A stretch of 13,077 nt of DNA, taken from the NCBI GenBank assembly GCA_003229495.1, contig QIEB01000313.1, forward strand, positions 1-13,077, given 5' to 3'. A program made the position numbers and the translations under genes. This DNA is from Flammeovirgaceae bacterium. Lineage in GTDB: Bacteria > Bacteroidota > Bacteroidia > Cytophagales > Cyclobacteriaceae. Numbering within the stretch: the stretch's first letter is position 1; each line of letters opens with the position of its first letter. The notes below the pieces were generated by a model. It saw only the letters and a list, made by a program, of their open reading frames with translations. It was not told the DNA's origin and made no database searches. Of the stretch, positions 1-6,984 are shown one piece after another.

Positions 1-2
1 GC

Positions 3-2105
3 GACCATCATGATCTCTGGATTGCGCCAGAGGACCCAGATAGAATGGTGGTAGGAGATGATGGCGGTGCTCAGGTTTCATTTGACGGCGGGGAAAACTG
101 GACTACCTATTATAATCAACCTACAGCACAATTCTACCGGGTAACCACGGATAACAGCTTTCCATACAAAATATACGGGGCCCAACAAGATAATTCTACC
201 ATTCGGATAGCCCACAGAACTGAGGATAGAGCGCTTACGCAAAGGGACTGGGAACCGACTGCTGGAGGTGAAAGCGCCCATATCGCGGTAGATCCAATTA
301 ACCATGACATTGTTTATGGGGGCAGTTACGGTGGGTTCCTGTCGAGGGTAGATCATGGCAATAATCAAAGGAGAATTGTCAACGTATGGCCTGATAATCC
401 TATGGGACATGGGGCAGAAGGAATGAAATATCGGTTTCAATGGAATTTTCCCATATTCTTTTCTCCGCATAATCCCAAAAAGCTATACACAGCTTCCAAT
501 CATCTTCATGTTAGCTACGACCAGGGACAGTCCTGGGAGTTGATCAGTCCTGATCTGACCCGTAATGATCCAACAAAATTAGGACCCTCAGGCGGACCGA
601 TTACCAAGGACAATACTGCAGTAGAGTACTATTGTACAATTTTTGCTGCCCTTGAGTCACCTTATGAAGAGGATCTGATTTGGGCTGGTTCGGATGACGG
701 ACTTATTCACGTCTCCAGAAATGGAGGTGATAGTTGGCAAAATGTAACTCCGGATGATTTACCAGAATGGGCTATGATTAACAGTATCGATCCCAGTCCA
801 TTCACCAAAGGAGGAGCCTATGTAGCAGCCACCTCGTACAAAATGGGGGACTTCAAACCCTACCTTTTTAAAACTGAAAACTATGGTACCACCTGGTCCA
901 AAATAACCAACGGCATGGAAATCGATCATTTCACCAGGGTAGTCAGAGCTGACCCCAAACGACGTGGGCTACTCTATGCAGGGACCGAAAGCGGGATGTA
1001 TATTAGTTTTGACGATGGAGGCAGTTGGAAACCATTTCAGTTGAACCTACCCATAGTACCTATTACCGATTTAGCCATAAAGAATGATAATTTAATCGCA
1101 GCTACTCAGGGACGGTCTTTTTGGATTATTGATGATTTAACTCCATTACATCAGTTAAACAAAGATATAGCCGAAAGCGAGGTTCATCTTTACCAACCGA
1201 TGGCCAGTTATCGGCTAGAGCAAAGGACCAGTTTCGAACCAAAGCCCAAGAGTGCAGGCACTAATCATCCTGGAGGGGTCATGATCCATTATTTCATTAA
1301 AGAAAAATCGGACAGTACGGATCAGTTAAGTTTGGATATTCTGGAACCAGGTGGTGAAGTGATTCGCACTTTCACCAACCAGGTAAAAGAGGAACAGAAA
1401 AAGGCCGAATTGACCCCCCAAGCTGGCATGAACCGAATGGTTTGGAATATGCGTTATGAAGAAGCTGAGAAATTTGAAGGTTTGGTCCTATGGGAAGGAA
1501 GTACATTGGGCCCCCTGGCAGTTCCAGGAAAGTATTCTGCCCGTTTGACTCTCAACGAACAGGTTCAGAATGTAGATTTTGAGATTCTGGTTGATCCACG
1601 CAGCGAAAGCGCCATTGATGACCTTCAAGCACAATTTGATTTTCTTAAGGAAGTAAAAGATAAGCTTTCAGCAACTCATTTGGCCATTAAGGCCATGAGG
1701 CAGGCTAAGCAGCAGATCTCGTTTGTTCAGGAAAGAGTGAAAAAAGATAAAGCTTTTAAGGAGGTTTTCACCCAAGGGGACTCTCTGCGGTCAAAAATTA
1801 ATAATATAGAAGAGATGTTGTACCAGACTAAGAATCAAAGTGCTCAAGATCCTCTTAACTTTCCTATCCGGTTAAACAACAAGCTTGCAGCTTTGTCTAA
1901 AGTGGGAGGTACAGGTAATGACCGGCCTACAGACCAAGCGGTAGCTTTTAAAAATGAAGTGATTAATGAAATTAATATAAGTCTCAAAGCATGGGAGGAA
2001 GTGTTGTCTAGAGATATCCCGGAATTCAATGACCTGGTCAGACGTAATGGAGTAGATGCGGTAATATTGGACCACCCGAAGGTGATCACGCCTGGTGATC
2101 AATGA
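3..2105 (+). CDS. VPS10/sortilin-like BNR-repeat glycosyl hydrolase-type protein (5' truncated)
   Basis: The reading frame is open from the left edge to a TGA at 2103-2105, giving 700 residues without a start. The first visible residues (DHHDLWIAPEDPDRM) precede the first in-frame ATG at 45, so that ATG is internal. Asp-box/BNR motifs of the S-x-D-x-G-x-x-W type recur: FDGGENW near base 81, YDQGQSW near 516, RNGGDSW near 717, ENYGTTW near 876 and FDDGGSW near 1008. They indicate a beta-propeller in roughly the first 370 residues. An Ig-like segment follows (PGKYSARLTL, near 1528) and then a charged helical region. Bacteroidota proteins of this type are usually about 1000 residues with a signal peptide and are annotated as glycosyl hydrolase or VPS10-domain proteins, although few have a proven substrate. 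About a third is missing here. The family call is firm; the enzymatic activity is not established. Confidence 0.87.
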   Translation, partial: DHHDLWIAPEDPDRMVVGDDGGAQVSFDGGENWTTYYNQPTAQFYRVTTDNSFPYKIYGAQQDNSTIRIAHRTEDRALTQRDWEPTAGGESAHIAVDPINHDIVYGGSYGGFLSRVDHGNNQRRIVNVWPDNPMGHGAEGMKYRFQWNFPIFFSPHNPKKLYTASNHLHVSYDQGQSWELISPDLTRNDPTKLGPSGGPITKDNTAVEYYCTIFAALESPYEEDLIWAGSDDGLIHVSRNGGDSWQNVTPDDLPEWAMINSIDPSPFTKGGAYVAATSYKMGDFKPYLFKTENYGTTWSKITNGMEIDHFTRVVRADPKRRGLLYAGTESGMYISFDDGGSWKPFQLNLPIVPITDLAIKNDNLIAATQGRSFWIIDDLTPLHQLNKDIAESEVHLYQPMASYRLEQRTSFEPKPKSAGTNHPGGVMIHYFIKEKSDSTDQLSLDILEPGGEVIRTFTNQVKEEQKKAELTPQAGMNRMVWNMRYEEAEKFEGLVLWEGSTLGPLAVPGKYSARLTLNEQVQNVDFEILVDPRSESAIDDLQAQFDFLKEVKDKLSATHLAIKAMRQAKQQISFVQERVKKDKAFKEVFTQGDSLRSKINNIEEMLYQTKNQSAQDPLNFPIRLNNKLAALSKVGGTGNDRPTDQAVAFKNEVINEINISLKAWEEVLSRDIPEFNDLVRRNGVDAVILDHPKVITPGDQ
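2083..2101. other. Perfect 7-bp inverted repeat at a convergent gene end
   Basis: TGATCAC (2083-2089) and GTGATCA (2095-2101) are exact reverse complements separated by the 5-base loop GCCTG. The hairpin covers the last codons of the BNR-repeat gene, just before its stop, and lies between two converging genes. No T-run follows on either strand, so it does not meet the usual definition of an intrinsic terminator. It could still slow or end transcription in either direction, or be chance. Confidence 0.35.
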
Positions 2106-2155
2106 TCTACGATTTACTAAAATTCATCCAGTAGGCAGGAATGGAAATTTTGAAA

Positions 2156-3812
2156 TTAGTTCTTAATTACCTTTCGGATAGCGTAAGTTCTCTTGCCTTT
2201 AATCACCAGCAAATAGATTTGTTTTTCCATACCGTATACATCAAACCGCCAGGTATAGGTTTGTTTAGCGTTCACATCTCCTTTGAATAGCTGCTTGGTT
2301 TTCATCCCAGAAAGACTGTATAGATCCAAGGAAACTTCATCATCAATGGCAGCGGTATATTTCACATCCAAAGTGTTGATAAACGGGTTGGGGTAGGGAT
2401 TTATGCTGGTGGTCAAGACTTCTTCAGTATAACTGTAGAACACTGGTTGTTGTGGTGTTCTTTCTGAACTAGGCGCACATCCTTGTACCACATATTTAGG
2501 GCCATCGTCTATGGCACCACCGTTTTTGCCTTTCTTATTACCCTTCCTTTTCTCTTTTTTATCATCCTCATCTTTTCCTTTATGGTCATCATCCTTGTCA
2601 CCATCATTTCCATTCCCTTTCCCGTTGTCATGTGGTACGTAGGCTATGATTTGGGCCTTATCGATATTTCCATCACCATCGGAAACTGCCAGATAAATAG
2701 TATATACACGACCATTGCCATTACCTTTTCTTTCTGCCCGGAGGTCAACGGATTGGCAGTCATCAGATATTACAATATCGTCCAGGGTATTGCCATCACC
2801 TGTTCCGTTCCTTTCTTCATCGCTGGTGACTTTTGAGATAACCACATCATCGATGGAGATAGAACAATTGCCAGAGACAGATTTTATATAGTCTATAATA
2901 TTGACAGTAAACTTTTGGCCATTGGGAGGCCAGATTCTTACAGAATTTTTTGAAAGCGTAATAACCGGTGGTCCATTTTCAATCTCTTTCACTATAACAT
3001 TAAATTTACAACTCATAGAATTACCTGCACCATCGGTAGCAGAGTAAACCTCGGTGGTTGTTCCCACTGGGAAAAAGGAGCCGCTTCCCAGACCAGCGGT
3101 AAGTTCAACTTTCAGATCACCTATTGCGGTGGGTTCCTGATAGTTCACGATTGCCCCGCATTTGCCTGGTTCTGCATCTACTATAATATTCTCCGGACAG
3201 GTGATAACTGGTCCAGTTGGGCCATCCCCTACTTCAACGTTTACATCAAAGCTACAGGTGCTGGAATTGCCCCTGGCATCAGTAAACCTGTAGGTAACGG
3301 TGGTAACTCCCAATGGAAAGATGCCACCGCTTTGAATTCCTTCCATCAATTCTATCTTTACTCCGCCCGGACAGTTATCAACGGCGCCTGGTATAGTGTA
3401 GTCTACAGCCGTTTCTGTTTCTTCGGCCCCGACCATGACCGTAATGTCATCTGAACAACTGGGCACCGGTGGTTGATCATCCAGGGTGATCTTGAACTCT
3501 TGGCAAGCACCATTGGCAGGCACACATCCCCCAACCCCTCTGACAAAGTAACTGATGTTACTGGTTACTTCGATGACAACGGAAGTACCAAACGAATTTG
3601 GAAAGATGTTTTGCCCGGCAGGTACCTGCCGACCATTGCCATTGGGTGGTGTCTCCCAGCGACCCATTTATAGAAAGCGTAACCTTATCACCACGGCAAT
3701 AGACTCCTTCCCCGGAGGAAGAAGTAATATTTGGCAAGGTGCAATTGTCCTGACTTATCAGGGAAACTGGAATAAACAGAATGGCAAAAAATAGCTTGTA
3801 GAATATACTCAT
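2156..3812 (-). CDS. HYR-domain protein with T9SS sorting domain, frameshifted near the N-terminus
   Basis: Two overlapping frames make one gene. Frame one starts at ATG 3812 with a signal peptide (MSIFYKLFFAILFIPVSLIS), continues through an Ig-like start (WQWSAGTC) and runs on out of register to a stop near 3558. Frame two, open to TAA at 2156, supplies the rest of that domain (GQNIF...SYFVRGVGGC). Skipping one base at 3617 restores a 551-residue product. Its domains are: Ig-like start, about 22-113; HYR 1, about 114-195; HYR 2, about 200-276; an IWPPNG...VPHDNG cadherin-like domain, about 281-393; a Lys/Asp/Gly-rich linker, about 394-431; and a T9SS type A sorting domain from about 470 (INPYPNPF) to the end. 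Such proteins are exported by Sec and then by the type IX system, and are often surface adhesins or enzyme carriers; no catalytic domain is visible. An ATG at 3667 gives a 503-residue version with no signal peptide. If the shift is real, the gene is probably inactive. Confidence 0.8.
2519..2632 (-). repeat. Low-complexity charged linker coding region (Lys/Asp/Gly)
   Basis: This in-frame segment of the HYR-domain gene encodes about 38 residues made almost only of Gly, Asn, Asp, Glu, Lys, Arg and His. An acidic part (DGDKDDD) is followed by a basic part (KKEKRKGNKKGK). It separates the cadherin-like domain from the T9SS sorting domain and looks like a flexible spacer. Its bias also creates a spurious hydrophobic open frame on the plus strand. 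Confidence 0.6.
3611..3620 (-). other. Inferred frameshift site in the HYR-domain gene
   Basis: On the minus strand this reads TGCCGGGCAA. Read as TGC-CGG-GCA it stays in the signal-peptide frame and loses the domain. Removing one C gives TGC-GGG-CAA (Cys-Gly-Gln), which joins the two halves of a typical W-x-W...C...YFVRG..GC repeat. The switch must lie between 3667, where frame two has a stop just before its ATG, and 3558, where frame one ends. The exact base is inferred from the domain pattern. The site has only short C and G runs, so it is not a classic homopolymer error. Confidence 0.65.
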
Positions 3813-4039
3813 AGTGCAATTTAAGGGCTAAAAAAATCACGCTCTTTAGTTTAAAATAAAGAATATTTTGCACTAAAGCAAGATTCATATAGTATCTGTT
3901 ACTCTTTATACTTGATGGTGGATGAATGGTTTATGAAGCGTAGGATTACCATTACAAGCTAAAAATTGCACTTCTGGTGATATAAATTACCCTTTACCGC
4001 TTCCCCATAAAACACAAAAAATTGCTCAATGGCCAACTA
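3813..4039. other. Intergenic spacer with no convincing element
   Basis: These 227 AT-rich bases separate the end of the glutamate-synthase-like gene (4040) from the start of the HYR-domain gene (3812); both genes lie on the minus strand. The spacer should hold the HYR gene's promoter, but no clear Bacteroidota-type TTG/TAnnTTTG pair was found. An imperfect inverted repeat at 3976-3991 (GGTGATATAAATTACC) has one mismatch and no T-run. No small gene is supported. Confidence 0.4.
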
Positions 4040-5584
4040 TTAAGATGAGTGTGTAGTGGTCAACAAACTACCTGTTTCTATTGGTGGATAGATCTCGTTG
4101 TACTTAAGCACTGTATTCAAATTCACCCTTTTGTTGATATGCGATCGGTTCAAGTCACTCACCTTGTTAAATCCTGCCGCTGCAATTAATTCCAGGAAAC
4201 TTTTAACGGTTGCTTCATGAAAATTGGCCACTCGTTCAGCTTTTTCGGATACTACCAATCCTTTGGTCAATACGCTGTCCTGGGTAGCCACACCAACCGG
4301 ACAGGTATTCATATTGCATTTTAACGATTGAATACATCCCAATGCCAACATCATAGCCCGTGCGCTATTGCATATGTCAGCGCCTAATGCCAGGGCCCGG
4401 GCCATGTGATAGCCACTAAAAATTTTCCCTGCAGCCATGAGTTTTATATGCTTCTTAAGGTCGTATCCCACCAGTGAATCATGAACAAATACCAATCCAT
4501 CCAGCAATGGCATGCCTAAAATATTGGTAAACTCCACCGGTGCTGCTCCCGTGCCACCTTCGCCCCCATCTACCGTAATAAAATCAGGTGAAATACCTGT
4601 TGAAAGCATCGCCTCGCATATCTCTGTGAATTCATCTTTTCTACCCACGCACAATTTAAATCCCACAGGCTTACCGCCGGACAAATCACGTAATTGCTTA
4701 ATAAAATGCATTAATCCCTCGGAATCTTCAAAAGCAGTGTGGCTGGGCGGCGATAGTACATCGGTATGAGGTTCCACCAAACGCATGGCGGCTATTTCCT
4801 CAGTGTTTTTTCCCGCTGGCAAAATTCCACCATGACCCGGTTTTGCGCCCTGCGAAATTTTTATTTCAATCATTTTTACATTTTCGATAGCTGCCTTTTC
4901 TTTAAAAGATACAGGATCAAAATTTCCTTCCTTGGTGCGGCACCCGAAGTAAGCGGTTCCAACTTGCCAGATTAAGTCTCCGCCCCCCTTGATATGATAA
5001 GGACTGAGACCTCCTTCTCCGGTATTGTGGGCAAATCCTCCTTTTTTGGCCCCTTCATTAAGGGCCATAATTGCGTTTTTACTTAACGCCCCAAAACTCA
5101 TGGCTGAAATATTTAAGATGCTTGCGGAATAGGGTTGTTGGCAATCAGGTCCACCAATCAATACCCTATCCACTCCCTCAAAATCATGGTGATTCTTTGC
5201 ATGCATGGAATGCTCCATCCATTCATATCCGGAAGCATAAACATCCAATTGGGTACCAAAAGGTTCTGTGTCAATGGCCTTCTTAGACCGTTGGTAAATG
5301 AGCGATCGCATGATCTTGGGAATAGGCCGTCCCTCAATATCCGTCTCCACAAAATACTGCATAATTTCCGGTCTGATAGCTTCCAGCATATACCTGATGT
5401 TCCCTAACACTGGATAATTGCGTCGTATGGCTTGCTTTTTTTGGATCATGTCTACGTATCCAATCAGAATGATCGGACCAAAAAAAAGGAGGGACCAAAT
5501 GATGGGTTGCCAAACGGTATAGAGCGCTGCTATTGCTGCAAGAACTAATATCGACGATACCATAAATATCTGTCTGGGTTTCAT
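4040..5584 (-). CDS. FMN-binding glutamate synthase-domain protein, membrane-anchored
   Basis: This 514-residue protein matches the synthase (FMN/Fe-S) domain of large-subunit glutamate synthase and lacks the glutaminase domain. Residues 7-44 hold one or two hydrophobic segments, suggesting that the catalytic domain is tethered to the inner membrane facing the cytoplasm. Family marks include ISAMSFGALS (159-168), HNTGEGG (186-192), KISQGAKPGHGG (242-253), the FMN/phosphate loop VDGGEGGTGAAP (338-349), and a 3Fe-4S cysteine set Cys417-x5-Cys423-x4-Cys428 followed by PVGVATQ. In true glutamate synthase this domain converts 2-oxoglutarate plus ammonia to glutamate. Stand-alone versions are common but mostly uncharacterised and may act on another substrate. 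It is the last gene of a three-gene operon and starts 3 bases after the aldehyde dehydrogenase stop. No small subunit (GltD) is visible, so its electron donor is unknown. Confidence 0.9.
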   Translation of the reverse strand: MKPRQIFMVSSILVLAAIAALYTVWQPIIWSLLFFGPIILIGYVDMIQKKQAIRRNYPVLGNIRYMLEAIRPEIMQYFVETDIEGRPIPKIMRSLIYQRSKKAIDTEPFGTQLDVYASGYEWMEHSMHAKNHHDFEGVDRVLIGGPDCQQPYSASILNISAMSFGALSKNAIMALNEGAKKGGFAHNTGEGGLSPYHIKGGGDLIWQVGTAYFGCRTKEGNFDPVSFKEKAAIENVKMIEIKISQGAKPGHGGILPAGKNTEEIAAMRLVEPHTDVLSPPSHTAFEDSEGLMHFIKQLRDLSGGKPVGFKLCVGRKDEFTEICEAMLSTGISPDFITVDGGEGGTGAAPVEFTNILGMPLLDGLVFVHDSLVGYDLKKHIKLMAAGKIFSGYHMARALALGADICNSARAMMLALGCIQSLKCNMNTCPVGVATQDSVLTKGLVVSEKAERVANFHEATVKSFLELIAAAGFNKVSDLNRSHINKRVNLNTVLKYNEIYPPIETGSLLTTTHSS

Positions 5585-5587
5585 AAT

Positions 5588-6973
5588 TTATAGTTTATAA
5601 TTTTTAATCACTATTAATTTTTCACGGGTCATTTCATGTATTGAGTAAGGAATACCTCCCATTCCGATTCCTGAAGTATCTCTTCCGCCGAAAGGCATCC
5701 AGTCCACCCGAAATGCGGTGTGGTCATTGATCATCACTGCGGTAGCATTCAATTTTTTTACCGTGTCCAATGCGACATTGATATCATTTGTAAAAACTGC
5801 CGCCTGAAAATGGACATTCAATGAATTGGCCAGGTTGATGGCTTCATCCCGGTCTGAATAAGAATATATACAGACTACCGGTCCAAAAATCTCAAGATTA
5901 GAAACTCGTGCTTCCGGTGGTGGGTCCAGCAAAACCGTAGGTGCATAGCACGTATCTGATATCCGCTGACCTCCACACAATAGTTTGGCCCCCCCCTGGA
6001 TGGCCTCATTGACCCAAATTTCTACCCGGTCTACTTCTCTGGGTAATATCAATGGTCCCACATCTGTTTTTTCATCCAATGGATCTCCGACAATTAACTT
6101 TTTCGCGCCCTCTGCCAGTTGACTTGACAATGAATCACAAATACTTTCGTGAACAAAAACCCGCTGGACAGACACACATACCTGTCCTGCGTGGTAAAAT
6201 CCACCTTGCAAAAGCGACGGTAACATGGAACTAAAATCTGCATCCGGCTCGACTATCACCGGAGCAGCTCCTCCGTGTTCCAATGCACATCTGGTTCCGG
6301 GAGAAAGTTTGGAACGCAAGTACCAGCCAACTTTGGAGGATCCGATAAATGAAAAATAGTTAACCCGTTCATCAACAACCAATAGTTCAGATGCTTCATT
6401 TTCACAAACGATCGCCTGGCACCAACCCTTTGGAATACCTGCTTCTTCCAGGATGTCCATAAATGTCAGGCAGGACAATGGTGTAGTTAAAGCCGGTTTA
6501 ATGATCACTGGGCATCCGGCTGCAAAAGCTGTAACTGTTTGATGAATGATTAAGTTCAATGGGTGGTTAAACGCACTGATTGAAGCCACTACTCCAATCG
6601 GTTCCCGGGTGGTAAATGCCAACCTATTTTCCGATGATTTTGTTATCCCCATAGGGATTTGTTCTCCTTTTATTTGAGATATATGTTCAGCTGCCAGTTT
6701 TACCCCGTTAATGGCACGAAGTACTTCCACTTTCGAATCCCTATAGGGTTTACCTCCTTCCAGCGCCGCCTGTTTGGTTAATTCTTCAACCCGGGTATTC
6801 ATGATGGAAATGGTCCGCTCCAGGATGGCAATTCGTTCATATGCCGGGATCCATTTGGATTGATCTGTAAAAAGATCATAAGCTATGCTTAGTGCCTTTT
6901 CAACCGCTTCTTTCCCTACTAAGGGAATTTCTTTGATCAATCTTTGGTGGTATGGAGATTTTACTTTTAGCAT
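5588..6973 (-). CDS. NAD(P)-dependent aldehyde dehydrogenase family protein
   Basis: This 461-residue protein belongs to the ALDH superfamily, which oxidises an aldehyde to the acid with NAD(P)+ in the cytoplasm. The catalytic set is complete: Asn136 in AFNHPLN, Lys159 in IIKPA, the nucleotide-binding FIGSSKVG (209-216), general base Glu232 in LEHGG, nucleophile Cys266 in GQVC, and Glu361 in EIFGPVV. The usual LELGGK motif reads LEHGGAAP here, with His after the Glu and Ala in place of the Lys. The protein is slightly shorter than the usual 470-500 residues. The overall pattern resembles the lactaldehyde/succinate-semialdehyde/phosphonoacetaldehyde branch, but the substrate cannot be read from sequence. 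It sits 11 bases after the thiamine-diphosphate enzyme gene and 3 bases before the glutamate-synthase-like gene, so co-transcription is very likely, and the aldehyde may come from the upstream enzyme. Confidence 0.92.
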   Translation of the reverse strand: MLKVKSPYHQRLIKEIPLVGKEAVEKALSIAYDLFTDQSKWIPAYERIAILERTISIMNTRVEELTKQAALEGGKPYRDSKVEVLRAINGVKLAAEHISQIKGEQIPMGITKSSENRLAFTTREPIGVVASISAFNHPLNLIIHQTVTAFAAGCPVIIKPALTTPLSCLTFMDILEEAGIPKGWCQAIVCENEASELLVVDERVNYFSFIGSSKVGWYLRSKLSPGTRCALEHGGAAPVIVEPDADFSSMLPSLLQGGFYHAGQVCVSVQRVFVHESICDSLSSQLAEGAKKLIVGDPLDEKTDVGPLILPREVDRVEIWVNEAIQGGAKLLCGGQRISDTCYAPTVLLDPPPEARVSNLEIFGPVVCIYSYSDRDEAINLANSLNVHFQAAVFTNDINVALDTVKKLNATAVMINDHTAFRVDWMPFGGRDTSGIGMGGIPYSIHEMTREKLIVIKNYKL

Positions 6974-6984
6974 TTTTTTGAATT

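Noticed and set aside
78..470. Minus-strand open frame of 130 residues opposite the BNR-repeat gene.
   Set aside because: It has no domain or signal and lies wholly inside a strongly supported gene on the other strand.
2483..2836. Plus-strand open frame of 117 residues that looks like a hydrophobic membrane protein.
   Set aside because: It is antisense to the HYR-domain gene; the hydrophobicity is the complement of the Lys/Asp/Glu-rich linker.
4005..4035. Possible terminator after the glutamate-synthase-like gene (minus strand has a T6 run).
   Set aside because: The only stem before the T-run is ATTG/CAAT with a 2-base loop, too small for a stable hairpin.
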